A stretch of 64,000 bases of DNA, from NCBI GenBank assembly GCA_047495785.1, contig JBLDXI010000073.1, forward strand, positions 1 to 64,000, written 5' to 3'. Each line of letters begins with the position of its first letter. Position 1 is the first letter of the stretch. This stretch comes from Lepidodermella squamata (Eukaryota; Gastrotricha). Under the pieces are notes generated by a model, which saw only the letters and a program-made list of their open reading frames with translations, made no database searches and had not been told where the DNA came from. The position numbers were made by a program, and so were the translations under genes. Below, in pieces: positions 34,013-48,134 of this stretch.

Positions 34013-36590
34013 ATGGCCGCAGCAGTGGAGAATACTTTTTCAATAAAAGATTTCACAATCGAAAAGTATTTAGGACGCGGCTATTTTGGCTCAACAATGT
34101 TGTGCAGGCGTAACTGCAACGACGTGGCGCGATACGCTGTCAAAGCAGTAAACCTCACGCTAATTCGTGAACTCCACGCGGGGGAACCACATTTCGCCGA
34201 AAGAATGGTCAATTTGTGCAAGGAAGAGGTCAGCATTATTCATGTTACAATTTTTACTAAGCCATTTCTGCATTCTCAGCATGAGAAATTGTTCAAACTG
34301 GCACACCCTAATGTTGTTCAAGTTTTCGGAGCATCTCATGCTAGGTTGTACGAATGCACATACCAGCAGGTTACCCCATGAACACTACAAATTAGTACAA
34401 TCTTAATCTCTTCTATCAGACTTCTCTCACAGCTCACAACAATGCCGATTTTGTTTTTTTTCACAACAGAGAGGGACGCTTCTGGAGCTGAAATGTGTTA
34501 CCTTGCCATGGAGTACTGCTCAGGAGGCGATTTGGGTGAGTACATGAAGAAAGCCAAAGCTCCAATTCCTCAAGCTTTGCTGCTTGGATGGTCGCTACAA
34601 CTTGCTTCAGCCCTCGCTTTTCTGCATGAAAAGCAAGCCGTCCATCGCGACATCAAACCGACTAATATTTTTATACACAACGAAAATGTGAAACTCGGTG
34701 ATTTCGGCTTGGCAAAGATTTATGATTGGTAGGAGCATCACAACCTTTCGTTATGATAAGTTGACTACTTTTCCAAATCAGCTCTTCAAAAAGTATCCAA
34801 CAGTCATCGTACAACTTCAGGCTTGGTACAGAGCTTTACAAAGCGCCTGAATTATTCGGAAAAATAGGGCATTCCGTCGAGAGCGATTGGTGGTCGTTGG
34901 GTGCAACCTTGTTCGAGCTAGCCAATTTTTACTTGCCTGTAAATTTATGGGCTTTGGTTGTATCATAACAATTTGTAAATTCAAATTACTTTTTTCAGTT
35001 TGAATATGCCTTGGATATCATGACGTAGGTTTCAGCTCAACATTTAAAGTTGATAGCCAATGAGAAAATTTTTCAGAAATCGTCAAAAAAAGTTCGACGA
35101 ATCGCGTGGTTATTCGCCCGCGTTCCGAAACGTCATTTTGGCATTTTTCATTAGAGATAGTTCGAGGCGCATTCCGCCGCTAACTCTTCTGAACTCATTG
35201 AATGATCCGAATTCACAGCAAATCGTAAATAACGGTCATGAGGTCAATTCGGCAGAGTTATTAGATCCGAACTCTCCGCAAATGGTATGCCTAACAAATC
35301 GATAAATAAGTTTTGAATTACACTTCTACATCCTTTCAGCGTCTCTTCCGTCTCATCAGATCTGCAATTGGACGTGAACTGCGAGAGTGATAAAGGCTTC
35401 ACTCCGTTGTTTTTGGCTGCTCAAGAAGGCTGTGATGATGTAGTAGATCTTCTGGTGACAAAGTTCCAAGCGGATCCATTATCTGCGGACCTATTAGGAA
35501 GAACGCCGATGTACGTCGCTGCTGAAGCTGGCCGAGCAAAGATTGTTCGAATTCTTGGGAAAATGCCACAGAGAAGCGTTGAGACAGCGACTGCAGATGG
35601 TAAGAAGCCTATATGGGCTGCTGCGGAGAACGGCCACTCTACGATGGTTAGAATATTGGCGAAAGAAATAGGAGCTAACCCTCAAATAACGAATGAGCAA
35701 GGCATGACATTGCTGCATCGCAGCTCTGGAAGGTCACGTGGAAGTAGCGAGAATTCTAGCAACTGAATTCATCACAAATGTGGAATCGCCTATGCATTCG
35801 GGCTATACACCCTTGCATTTGGCCGTGCTCAGGGGCCACGTGGACGTGGTGAGTTCACTTGTGGCAGAATTCAAAGCTGATGCAAACGCAAAATCGAGAG
35901 ATGGCACGACGCCAGTGCACATCGCAGCACGGGAAGAACACGCAGAGATCTCAAGAATTATTGCCACAGAAGTCAATGTTGAAGCCGCTGATGATAAGGG
36001 CGAGACTCCATTGCACATCGCTGCTAGGAATGGACACGCGGAAGTCGTAAGAATTCTAGCCGAGGAATTCCGTGTTGACGTTAATTCAATCAATAAATAT
36101 GGCTCGACACCCTTGCATCACGCTGTCGATAGGGGATACTCGGAAATTGTGAGAATTCTAGTCGGAAAATTCCATGCTGACGTAGATTTCTCAGACAAAG
36201 AGGGTTCAACTCCCTTGCATTACGCTGTTTTGAATGGAGACGCCGAAATCGTGAGGATTCTAACCGGAGAGCTCCATGCTAACGTTAATGCATCTAATAA
36301 AACTGGATCGACTCCCTTGCATTATGCGGCCGATGGGGGACACGCTGATATCATGAGAATTCTGGTCGGAGAATTCCACGCTGACGTTAATGCTTCCGAT
36401 AAAAACGGCTCGACTGCCTTGCACATCGCTGCTTGGAACGGACAAGCGGAAATCGTGAGAATTCTAACCGATGAATTCCAAGCTGACGTGAATGCCAGAA
36501 ATAAAAAAGTAGACTCGACCATGCATTCGGGCTATACACCCTTGCATTTGACCGTGCTCAGAGGCCACGTGGACACGCGGCAATCGTAAG
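34013..36590 (+). pseudogene. K2 : kinase-ankyrin gene, decayed copy
   Basis: Exons 34013-34228, 34280-34344, 34470-34728, 34782-34938, 34999-35024, 35077-35284 and 35340 onward correspond to K1/K3. Kinase motifs LGRGYFGS, YAVKAVNL, HRDIKPTN, DFG and APE are intact. The second exon has four extra bases against K1 and K4 and breaks the frame. The ankyrin exon lacks 44 bp present in K3, with CAG at both deletion edges, and 2 bp at ~35715 (GCATCGC for GCATGTCGC). Eleven or so ankyrin units follow to ~36500. The 3' end is scrambled: pieces of two distant units are joined at 36510-36640 and the frame stops at 36587-36589. It is closest to K3. Confidence 0.85.
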
Positions 36591-36639
36591 AATTCTAGCC
36601 GAGGAATTCCGTGCTGACGTTAATTCAATCAATAAAGAT

Positions 36640-36803
36640 TTATCTTGTATCTCCCGCTCGTGCAGAAGTGCAAATTGCTCCATAGGGGTCCAGGTGGCGT
36701 CACTGAATTGAATTACAGCCAATCGCTCCTTGGAGCGCACCTTTGACTGAATGAGCTTTTTGGCGAGGTCACCTGCCTTCTTCGCTAGGAAGGGATTAGC
36801 CAT
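36640..36803 (-). other. Unidentified open frame abutting the K2 breakpoint
   Basis: A minus-strand frame begins MANPFLAKKAGDLAKKLIQS and stays open for ~56 codons before running into antisense ankyrin DNA. Lysine-rich and soluble-looking; no family recognised. It could be a displaced exon of another gene brought in by the rearrangement that ended K2, or chance. Confidence 0.25.
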
Positions 36804-39420
36804 TCGGAGACAGTTGCAAAAGCGATAAGGTATTCAGTATTCAAAAATCTCAAGAACGGCAATTTATATATTGTTCTCAGAATAAGTTGAGATAACTGAG
36901 ATATGTTGAGCCGATCCAATTGCTATGGGGGTGATCAAGGAAAGACAAAAGACGTAAGACAGTCATTTCGCCGCTACATCGTCAGCAACCATGTTCAACT
37001 GTCGACTCGACAATTGCGACCATGGTGACCATGACCATCGAGTGCAACTCATGATATCGATTACTGCATATGCGGATAAGCACATATAGTCAACAAGAGC
37101 CCGCTCATATGACTAACTTGGTGGTGCTTTACTCTGCTCAGCCTGGCGTCATTTTTCACACTCACAGTAGGTGGCCAGCTTATTGAAATGCTAAATTTGC
37201 TCATTTTAACTTGTTGACTCATGCTGACTTAATTATTTATTGGCTTGGAGTTTAGGAGTTATTTTAGACATTTTAGATAAGGAAATAGAGAATTTAATCC
37301 AGAAATATGTTTCATCTTTTTTCTATTGATAATTTTTAGCTTTTAGAGAAAAATTCACCATGTTTCAATAGTAATGCTGGTTTGGAATACATAAATTCCG
37401 AAAAATTTCGATTAAATCAGGTAATTGAAATTATCGGTCTTTGGTCTTTGGTCTCTGGTCTTGAGCGAAAGACCTACTTGGAATTTTGGTCTTGGTCTTG
37501 GCCTTACTCTCAAGTAGTATTGTATGGTCTTGGTCTAACTCCGAAAAAAGGAGTAGACCGAAAGTCTGCATATTTCATATTTTAGGCTCAGAACTACCTG
37601 ATTTCGCGGAAAATAGCCCACAAGTTTGCTGGCCAATAATAAGGTTTGGCCGTCAGTAGGAGATAATGCGGAAAGGAAAAGCGGAAATTATTAAATGAAG
37701 TTGTTGTATTGTTTACCTGGACGAATAAAGCCCTTAATTCTTATTACCACATGCCCATAGCTAAACATTTTAATTTTGTTTTTAGCATAGTGATTAGATT
37801 AACCATGACGGAGAGCGAACTATCAGGCTTCTAGGGTGTCCGAGTTCCGAGATGGGAAAAGGCTGAAAAACCAAAGGAAGGAGGTTTTTGTTACATCATC
37901 TGCGTGGATCCCAAAACATTCCAGCTGCGAGCCATCCTACTTCGCACCCTGATCCATAATTGGACACATTTTTATTTTCGGATTTGTTGCATCTCCGAGA
38001 TGTGTTTATCCAGCATTTAGAAAATGAAGTGGAACTGAGCTGGGGAGTAAGATCCCCCATCCCCACTAATTGCATACACTCATGTTGAGTTAAAATCACT
38101 TTTAACCTCAATCAGTCTTCCCTCAAATGAAGAAGTCGACAAAACAGCCCCAAAATCTGTGAGATTATTGTCAGAGGCCAAACAACTGAATGCTGGCTTC
38201 GAAGAAAAACTGCGAGCGGATGTTTGCTATTTTGTAGAATATTGAAATACTTGAATGTAACGGATTGAATGTGAAGGTCATTAAAAGATGGCGGAAAAGC
38301 TGCTTAGCTGGGATTTTTTCGCGGATGCAGCCTCATAGCAATGGCATCATTGCTATCTCTTAACGATGTATAGCGGGGGCTCATTAGCGTTTTTTTCTTC
38401 TTCATTAAGAAAGGGATGCGAATAAGACTGTCATTGAGCATTTTATTCAACTAATTTTCAATGCGATATTTCATCATGAAATTAGAATTGTCTTGCAATT
38501 TCGAGAAATGAATAAGGAGATGTAGGAACCCTATAAGTGATTTCTATTTTAATCCACTATGGGAGTGCTTACTTCCAATTTAAGCGATTTTAAATTAATT
38601 TTAAAAGATGGTAATTAAGTTTAATTGAAACCTAATATTAATTGCTGATTCGGAGTGTGGCTTCCAACTCTGATATGAATGCATTTGCTGGTTAAGAGAG
38701 TCTGTTTTCACGATATTATCACAAAAATCGCTCCAATCTCCACGTTGTGCGTATATGCGTATTGGTGACCTGGTAATAATGACAGCAACAGCTTTGTGAA
38801 TGTGGTGAATATTCACAACAAAAGAAAAAAACTACACAAACAAGGAAGTACTGGGCACTTGATTCTGAAACGCACTGTATTATCTGACTATATAACTAAA
38901 CCACACGTTAAAAAAGAGGCATCATCATGAATACGTGTATACGCAACAGTTTGTTAGCATTACAAAATATTATTTTCAAAACTTCAACCACGAAGAATGA
39001 ACAAATGCAATCAGTCGCGTTCGTTTCTACTCTGTTGATGATCGAATTGTGTAACTGCTGCTCACCATCGATTGTTTCAAGACAGGTTATTGCGAATTAA
39101 ATTGCTGTCACTGCTAATTTTAGCCGACAACAGACTGAAAGCCCAGCTGTGTTTCGGCCCTTCGATTCAATTTAGGTGATATGTGTGGATAAGCCAACGA
39201 ATACAATGCGGTGCAGGCTAGTAACAAACAACAATAATCCATGCCTGGCGTCTGAAACCAAACTGTCTGGGGTATAGACTCTTAAAATTTATGTATTTGA
39301 GCAGCCGCCATTTCATAACATCCATTTTGCGACAGGCAATTTATCAAAACCAGCAAGATTGCTCAAACGCAATAACAGATCCACCCGTGAGACATTTGAT
39401 TTGTTAACACTTTTTTATTA
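36804..39420. other. 2.6 kb without a recognisable gene
   Basis: AT-rich DNA with only short frames. It includes a (GGTCTTT/GGTCTTGG)-rich low-complexity stretch at about 37432-37545. No exon, RNA gene or inverted-repeat element recognised. Confidence 0.5.
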
Positions 39421-41005
39421 ATGTCTCTGCGTTGCATTGTAAAGTGTGAACCATCATGCAAGAACGATGGCTATTGCAGCAAGGGGAAATGTGTTTGTAC
39501 GACAAATTTTGCTGGCTCTGATTGTTCCACTGGTGAGTGAAAACGTTTGAAATCATCTTGATTATTGCCTCATGATTTGAGCTTCTCCGCAGCCAAGTGC
39601 TCTCCGCCCTGCTTGAATGGAGCAACTTGTGTCGAGACAAACAAATGCTCCTGCCCGCCCACTTATTCCGGAACCACCTGTGATAGACGTAAGCTTAACA
39701 TTGTATAGAATGCTCTCAGGATAAAAGCAAGGAGTCGTAGCCTGTTAATTTAACAAGGGGAGCTTTCGTCGAATTCCCCGTACATCTATTTAGGATTACG
39801 CGGAAGCGATAAATCGGCAGCAGTTGGGGCGCTAATCTTGTTCGATTATCGGACGCACTGTTGTCATGTTCTGGATAGGCGAGTGGATAGGAAAGAAGCC
39901 ATTCTCTTATTTAAAATTATGGTTTCTCCCCATGCGATTATTGGGTGAACTAAGTGCCTAAATCTGTAAACCTTAGTTAACAATCATCAGGAGGAGTACA
40001 ATTAAAAATATATAGCCAAATCAATATTTCATTTAAATTAGTGGGTACTTATAGTAGTTATTAAAAGAACTTGAATGAATAGGGACTAAATCCCTTCACT
40101 CACTTCTGAACTAACTACATAGTGCAATGCACAAATGCGTGTCAAAATGGAGGAACGTGCACGAATGTCGACACTTGCACTTGCGTCTCTGGATGGAAAG
40201 GACCGTCATGTTCTCAATGTAAAACTTGTTAATATATTTTCTCAATGAAGTTTATTTCTGCTCCAACAGTTGAATGCGTTGTCCATGCGTGTATCAACGG
40301 CGGGGGTTGCACTGGCCCAAACACTTGCACGTGCCTCGATGGTTGGACAGGTCCGGGTTGCGCGACATCAGAAAGCCAGGTAAAATTAGCCTTAATCATT
40401 AATTATCGTCTTCGATCTACGAACTTAGTGAGCTAAGCCTAAGAGTATCAACTCAGAAATTAACTCGCCATTGCTTTTTATTTTGTTAACGAATTTTCAT
40501 TCGTGATTCTTGCCTTAGAGTTGAATTTACATGTTTGTCATACCAGCTTCGTGAAATGTACCAGCAGTTGGGGACTTACATTGGTTATACGCCGGATGCG
40601 GCTCAGGTGCGGCGTCTCGTGGCGGACATTGACGCGGCCACTGGAGGCAATTTCAACCCCAACTTGAACGATCCTTATCAAATGTTCCCTAGATCATGTT
40701 ATTCTACTTATTTCATGTCCAGCAGAAATGTTACGCTGCTTCATTACTTGACGGCGTGTGATTCAGCGGGGCAGCAAGCGGATCAGCGGCTAGAAATCGC
40801 TCGGCTGTTTGTAGATCGTGGTGCTGATATTAATGCAATGGCGGAATACTACACGGCGTTGATTCTCGCGGCCAAAAATGGGCACGTCGAAATAGTTCGA
40901 CTCCTACTTGATCACAACGCTACCGTCGATGCGAAGTGGGTAGATGGCATGACGGCGTTACTGTGGGCGGCCGCGATGGGGAGGGTCGAAGCAGTTCGAC
41001 TGCTG
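39421..41005 (+). pseudogene. EGF-ankyrin gene, 5' part (split by a transposon)
   Basis: Exons 39421-39532, 39593-39688, 40123-40218 and 40270-40379 each encode one EGF-like module (e.g. CQNGGTCTNVDTCTCVSGW), joined mainly in phase 1. Exon 40547-41005 encodes a linker and ankyrin repeats (AKNGHVEIVRLLLDHNATVD). The frame runs into the transposon at 41006, reads CTGCACTGA and stops. The first visible ATG gives MSLRCIV, which is not a good signal peptide, so an upstream exon is likely missing from this reading. EGF modules followed by ankyrin repeats are an unusual combination because one is normally extracellular and the other intracellular. Confidence 0.82.
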
Positions 41006-41025
41006 CACTGAGAGGCTTTTTAGGC

Positions 41026-41290
41026 GTAAATGCGCATAATTTTAAGCGTAAGCGTATTTCGAATATTTTACCCCTAAATTGTCTTGCTTTTACGCTTAAA
41101 AGCGTAGGTGCGTGATTTTACCCGTAAAATTGCGCGAAAATTTTTAAGCGTAAATCGTTCAAGCTTTACGCGTATAAGATTAATATTTTAAGCGTAAAAT
41201 TAGTTTCAATTTTACGAGTAAACTCGGCAAATTTTACGCAGAAAATGTGGGTCTAATTATCATTCGTTTTACGCATTAATTATTCGAGGT
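41026..41290. repeat. Left subterminal repeat array of the CACTA-like element
   Basis: Many copies, in both directions, of AAGCGTAAA/TTTACGCTT, TTTACGCGT, TTTTACCCGTAAAA and related words. Comparable arrays bind the transposase in known CACTA elements; that role is inferred here. Confidence 0.8.
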
Positions 41291-44273
41291 CATTATTATC
41301 GCTGACGTAATTTATATCATCATTATCTCTCGCTTTCCCACTTTTTCATCATTATCATCATTTTCATCATTTATGTTTTTTCAACAGGAAGGTTATAGCG
41401 CGGCGTTCCTCTATTAATCGTTCGTGCGGCCGCACGCGCCTGTCGACCTGGCGCTGGTAATTGAAGATGAGCGATGACTTCATCAAAACTTATCTTATTT
41501 TCCTCTGATGAGAGAAACAGAAAACAGTCATAGAAAGTGATAAAAAGAAATAAAACATTGCTGTTTGGAAATGAAACGCCGGAGAATAAATAAATTCAGG
41601 ATTTATTGCGTGGAAGTGATGATAATAACGTGCGCTATTCGGCCTATATTTTTGCGCGCGTCTAAATTACTTAGTTTTACAAGCGCGCGCGCGCGCGACT
41701 TATTAGGTAGTATTTATTTGCTAAAATTTACTATAACGCAAAATCTAGGGCGAACATTCGGTATGCAAAAGTGTTTTCCTAAATTTTTCTGAATTTTGGT
41801 AATTTTGTCATTTTCCCCATTAATTCAAATTAAATCAAATTCAACGATGATTGAGCAACGCTGAATTTTCAGTAATAATTGAATTGTTTTTCGATAAAAG
41901 CTATCAGGAAACATCTCAAATGCCATCAATTTTAACATAATGAGACGGTCGCGCCGCATATAACAGCACAATAAACTTCAAAAGCGCGGCGCGGCTTTAA
42001 TCCGCGCTGTTGCCGCCTTGCGAAAACGTGCAATAAAGCAATAGATATAAAGTGATAGATAAGTGATGAAACAGTGCAAATAGGTGTATCAAGTATTAGC
42101 GGTGCATGAAGTGATAAACGAATAATGAAAATTGTTGTAATACACGTTTTGAATTAATGATGGCTAACCTTGTCGCTGTGTTATTTTTCCTGTATTAAAC
42201 AAGCCGAATACGAGGCAATAAAATAAAATAGGGCAATAAAATAACCAACCGTCCGATGATGGCGATGATGATGATGATGATATCAGAGATATTAATTTGT
42301 AAATTAATCTGGTTAGAGCTGATGGTAACGAGATTCAAACACGATGAAAATAGTGAATAAAACATGAACGCTCGACAAGTTCAAAATTTCAAATGCTGGC
42401 AGCGCACAGCCTTTGTAACTGACGCGCGGCTAAAAGCGGCGCCTTTGTGCGCGCGCGGCGGCTCGTCCTTTATGATGCAACAAACTGAGGCGCTGGCAAA
42501 TTTGATTTGATGCGCGGTATTCCTAATGCGCCACTCAACCTGTACCCATTTTTTTCATCACTTTTTATCACATCATTTCACCAGCCTTTATCACTGCGGC
42601 CGGAAATAAAAACAGACTACAATAATAGGAAAAGGGCAACACCTGCAATACCTGTTTGCAACGGAGAGATGAAAAGTCTTGATTGCAGGGCGTGTTAGCC
42701 GCCGGTCTTTTAACGAGCCGCAAAGCGGCCGCTGTTAATTTAACAGGTGGCTGACGGTGTTGACCTGCAAAACCTGGATCAGTACTTCACGGCAAGTAAT
42801 TGACATTTAATGAGAGTGTACACGTCGCTCGGGTCGCGCGAGTCACACGCAGCGTGAAGTTGTTGCCACGTGCGCGGCGTGAAAAACTGCGGAGGCGTGA
42901 AGTTGTGGTTCGGCGCGCCCAGCCCAATGCGCGCGTCGTTTTATCGTAAAATCTAGGCGCCAAATTCGAATTCAAAATATTGGCGCCAAAATGTGGACAC
43001 CTTGTTCTGCCTTGCAGCCGGCGGATGGGCGGAGCTGAACTGCTGCCCTCCGGTTGCTGGCTGCAATGCCTAATTTAACGCCGAACTACCTGACCGGTGT
43101 TTTCATTACATTATTAGACATTATGACCTGAAACGTTATTGCTCTCCCCTCGGCTGTGTATCCCCAGATTGCATGCTCATCAATGCATATCATTATTATT
43201 TCACCATGTTTATTTCTAGGTTTTCGCGTTATTCGGCCTGCGCCGTTGTTACGTGCTTCTGATTTCTTTCTTGAAAATCAGGATTTTTAATTAATTCTTT
43301 GACAAACATCTGAATTTTATCACGTTTCAATTTCGCCAAAATTTTCTTAATAGCTTTTAAGGTATACTGCTTCAAATTTCAGGGTTGCAGTTTCGTTCCC
43401 GAAATCCAACTAGAAATTTTTTTTAGCTCGGTTGTATTTACATGTTTTAGCTCAGATTATTTTTCGCCCGCATGATTTTGCTGGTAAGAGAGACACATTT
43501 GGCTCTATTCTCTCCTTATATCTCTCCTTATATCTCTCCTTATAGCGGTACCAAATTTGCTTTTTGCAGAATTTTTTTACCAGCTTTTAGCGGAACCAAA
43601 TTTCAGTAAAAAATTTGAAAATTGCAGCGAATTAAATTTTGAGCGGAATCATCCGGTTGCAACTTGTCCCGCCCGGCCGCTCTGCCGCGGATGAGTTGTC
43701 TCAAATTATTGCATATTTTTAATTTTTCACCGAAATTCGGCTCCGCTAAAAGCTGGTAAAAATGTTCTGTTTACTTTTGCTATAATCAAGTTGGGTAGGT
43801 AATGCTGCCGTCGTTCATTTTTATTAATAACAATTTTGAAGTTGATATTTCGGAAAATTTTTAAGCATGTAAGCACGTAAAGTTTTATATCATTTTTTAA
43901 TAATTTACGGTTATTTTCTCACTTTTCAATTTGTCGTTTTCACGGCGTCGGCTGCTATAGAAAGCCGGCCTGATTTTTTACCGCTTTCATACGGCCAAAC
44001 AAAGCTATCAAGACGACGTTATTTAATTTAATTTACATAATTTTTGTGAAAATTTCGGGCTTTGAAATAAGCATAACAGGCGTTCCTATAATTTTTCTTC
44101 AGGGACCACCTTAGCCCTAAATTGAACTTCAGCTGCTTCCCACAGCCACCTTAAGATACCCAACTTTTTGAAAAAAAATTTCATATACTTGATTTTTTTC
44201 TAAGCACAATTATTTCGTGAATTTATTTAAATGCTTAATTTTTATATTCGCATGCTAGAGAATTTTCACTATA
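41291..44273. other. Non-coding left portion of the CACTA-like element
   Basis: No exon recognised. It contains a (GC)n run near 41682-41698, a (GAT)n run near 42255-42281 and a triplicated TATCTCTCCT unit near 43505-43545. GC-rich patches are present at 42400-43080. It probably includes the promoter of the first transposon gene just before 44274. Confidence 0.5.
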
Positions 44274-47200
44274 ATGGCGGGTCGTAAGAGACGACTCCCG
44301 GACTTTTCTATCCAGTTCATCTGCCCGGTTTCAGGCTGTAAATTTGCTCATCATGTGATGTCGACTTTGGAAAGTCATCTGCGGCAACAGCATCCCGATT
44401 CGTTTCGGCTGGCTCTGAATTTTCGTTGTCCCCGAGATTGCAATCAGACATCAAGCATCAGTTATTTGCACGACTTCAAAATCCACGTAAGCAACTGCGA
44501 TGCCCCGGTTAAATTGCAAAAAATCGACTCGGTCGCTCTACCTATGCCGCCTCTGCCGCAATCGCTTCAGGGTGATCAGATGTTTCCGGTCGGCGTTCCG
44601 GATATTTCCGTGCCCGATTCACCTGAAGATGACCTCGCGCCCTTGGTTGTGCCCACGTCGAACTTTGTTCCTACGTCGAATCTACCTGTGCGATACACCC
44701 GAAATCAACTCGAGCGTCGAGATGTCGATACTGAAAACTTTAATGAAGTTGTGTCAGATTGCCTTGACATGCGCATCAGCGGAAGCATGTTGACGGAAAT
44801 CGACCGATACGTCGCGGGTCGATTGAATCAACTTCGTCGATACGGCCACTTCCCTGCGGCACAACTACTCGGCCCGATGAAAACCGAGCGTAGCAGAGAG
44901 CGGTATTTCAGCAACACCGGCCAACTGATCAAGCCCGTGCCGGTTGTATTCCCGTCGAAAAACAAAGGCTACGTCATACCTTTTCTGCCCACGCTGAAAG
45001 CTGTTCTCAAAATGCCTGCTGTTCAACAGCAAATTTTCAACCCGGTGAAACCGCCAGTCGATGGAGCAATGACCGACTTCTGTCACGCTCCATTTTTTCA
45101 AGACATTCAAAAGCAGAGTGGCTTTGACACTTGCATCGGAATAATGCTTCACCTCGATGATCTTGGGATGACAAACGCTTTAGGTGAGTGTATTTTCGAT
45201 TTATATATTTTCAAAAATCTGTCATTTTTTTAAACAAATTCCTTGAAAATAGAAAATTAATCTCCAATAAATTCTAAAATTGATAAATTGCATGTCGATA
45301 AAATTTCTGAACTATTATATGAGTTATTCACGATCAAATTTGGCTTGGTATGTATTACAGGGTCTATTTTAAATCGGGGTTCCGGTTCAGTGAATTTGAG
45401 ATGATTGTTTTAGTTGAACACCTCGCATTTTTTTATGTAGTGTCCCAGAATTTGTGCAACAATTTTTTAATTTGCCAGCTTGTTGTAGGAAATTCAACAA
45501 TTTTTTACAATTGAACCTACCGAGAGAAAATTCCATCTTTTATCCGCGATTTAACCGAAGAAATAGAAAATTTACTGGAGAAAAGCCGGAAAACCCCGAC
45601 GATAACTGATTCGGTAATTTTCCGTCAACAAATTCAAATTTTTCCGAACGTTTTTAATCTCATTAAGAAGTGACATACCTAATTACTTTTTTCGTGATTT
45701 TTTCGAATTTTTTTCAGGTGCCCGCCGCGGAAGCAACTTGATGCGAATAATTCAATGGCAACCTTCTAACCTCTGGCAGTATATCCGTTCGCGAATCACT
45801 TCGCACGTGCCGCTAGCCATAGCTAACGCGAAAGAATTCAAGTTTGGCGGCGACAAACCTTGGCGTGTGGTTCTGTCCGATTTTCTGGAAGCGATGCGTG
45901 ACCTTTGTCTCAACGGCATTGAAATTCCTGGTTGCAAGATCAGAGTGGGTGTGCAGTTCCTCGCCCTTCTGGGTGACGGCAAGGCTTGCCACGAAATCCT
46001 TGGCATGTTCGCATCATTCGGTTTCTACATGAAGTCCTTATGCTCGCAATGCATGATCGGCGGCAGTCAAATACGTAAGTTATGAATTTTCTTTTTATTT
46101 TCAATAATTTTAAATTCCCAAATATTTCCCTATGAATTCAGAACTACGGTTTATTTATATCAAATTAAAGCTCGATTCTCCTTTATTTTTGGTGAATTTT
46201 GTTTAAACTATTCAAATTTATCAAAATCTGTGATATTCCAAATTTTTAAAATTGATTGAAAATTGATTGAAATTATTTTCGAATCATCAGCTCATGTTTG
46301 TGTTGCCGATAAATTCGTGCGAACTCGCGGAAGCATCATCGCGCAGCTGAGGCGTATCCAAAATGCCCGCAATCCAAAAGAACGTGAAAGGCTGAGGAGC
46401 ATTTTCGGCTTGCACTTCCGAAGTGCGCTGTTCGACATGCCGATTTTCAGCTTCAAGCAGCATCTCTTTGATGCTTTTCATGTATTCTTGCAGGTACCAG
46501 TTCAATAAAATATTAATATTATGCTGGTTTCTAATAATAAGCTTATATAGGGCGTTGTCGTTCGAGAAATTCGCCTGCTTTTCAACTGGCTAATCAATGT
46601 CGAGAAAGTGATCAATTTCCAGCAACTCGCCGATAAATTGGCCTCGTTCAAGACGTTTCTCGCCAAGCACAAGTTGCCGTTGGTCAAGAAGACGGATTAC
46701 TCCCCAATCGGGAAAGGAATCGAGCATCTGCTACTGCTGGTCTATCTGCCACTCGCCCTTGAACGAGTCCTACCAACCGACTGCGTTCAATTCGCGTCGA
46801 TCCTCCAGCTGGCTTTGATGGTTCAACTCATTCTTTCGCCCATCATTGATCAGAAATCAATTGAGCAAGTCAAAGCTCTAACTACTGCTCATCACATCGC
46901 GTTCAAGAAAGCCTACCCTAAATCGAAACAAGTCGCCAAGCATCACTGGAGTCTACACTTCGTTCCACAAATGTTGGAATTCGGCCCGGCTCGAAATTAC
47001 TGGGCCATGAGGTAAGGTTATTTCTAATGTTGAGTTTACAATTATTCGCTAGTTCTTCGAGATTAGCTAAATATTTTGTTAAATTTGCCTGGCCCTTTTA
47101 AAATTATTTGATTTTTCATTATTCGAAATTTGTGGTGTCATTACTGGATTTCTTCATTTTTTCGATGGATTTTTTCCAGACAAAAATATCTACATTATTC

Positions 47201-48083
47201 GAGAATATAACTGAAATTCGGGAATATTCAAACAAAATTCAGCGATTCCAGTCAGCGATGAAATGAAACGTGTAGAGAAGCGGGATCATTAATAACCATG
47301 GTTTTTCTTATTTCCCCGAACTTTTACATGGAAAAACTTTTACGATCGCATTTTGCATGTATTTTATTGAACGAGAAGTTAAGGTGGCATTTTACGAATT
47401 TTTTCTCGATTTCTAAAATTAATTGCCGTTTCAAAACTTGGGCGCGAATTTCTACTGTTATCATTCTGTCCTCAATGCCCGTGTGGAAACTGCCCAATTT
47501 TATCAAACTGAAAATAATATCGGTCATCATTGTATTTTACTTTAATTTGCCTGCTCCATTTTTTAGGTGGGAAGCCACATACGCGCCGATTTCGCTAAAA
47601 CCTTGGCGAAATTTCGTTAATATGCCAAAATCAGTGGCCGATTTCTTGGCGTATCGTCTGGTCAAATTCGGCCTCGAATCGAAAAATCAAATCCGAGAAA
47701 TCGAGTCCATTGGAAAAGCTGTGGATGGTCGAAAGGACGTGGCTATGCTGGGAATCGATCACGCTGTAATCGAATCGGTTACCTGGCGCGGATCGACGTT
47801 CAACTCGAATGACATCGTCCTGGCTAACGGCTGCGAGCTTATTTTTTTTAAAATTGAACACTTTGTATATAACCGCAGCGACGGTGAAATTTTAGTTCGA
47901 CTACTGGAAGCGAATTGCAATTATTTTATGGGAACTAATTCGTATCAAATTGTGTCTTATGGTGGCAAATCCATCTTAGCTCCTCTGTCTCAAATTAGCT
48001 TCCCTTGGCCGGTACTGCGTAAGGCAGACCGCTTATTGTTATTAGCAACCCCAAGGGTGTTGTTTTTAATCGAAACCGAATAA
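44274..48083 (+). CDS. Zinc-finger transposase-like protein of the CACTA-like element
   Basis: Exons 44274-45183, 45718-46074, 46291-46493, 46551-47011 and 47567-48083 sum to exactly 816 codons. Residues 17-40 are a C2H2 finger (Cys17, Cys22, His35, His40); a second Cys/His cluster follows at ~52-75. The core contains LHLDDLGMTNALG (~295-303) and FLALLGDGKAC (~384-394), then a CSQCM pair. The two acidic motifs are candidates for metal-binding residues of an RNase-H-like transposase. From memory of the family, the layout (N-terminal fingers, DD.G..N.LG, GD..A, C..C, later H/E positions) matches multicopy proteins of cnidarians and fishes. Its place inside intact CACTA ends argues that this is the transposase. 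No frameshift or stop interrupts it. Confidence 0.85.
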
Positions 48084-48134
48084 TTTAATAAATTATTTTT
48101 TTAGGAGTCGATTGTTAATTTCATTTTTTTTGTC

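Noticed and set aside
41682-41698. (GC)n run as a Z-DNA or regulatory signal
   Set aside because: A simple dinucleotide run inside transposon non-coding DNA; nothing else supports a function.
42787-42975. Arg-rich minus-strand frame in the GC-rich part of the CACTA-like element
   Set aside because: Low-complexity composition, no exon signals, no domain.
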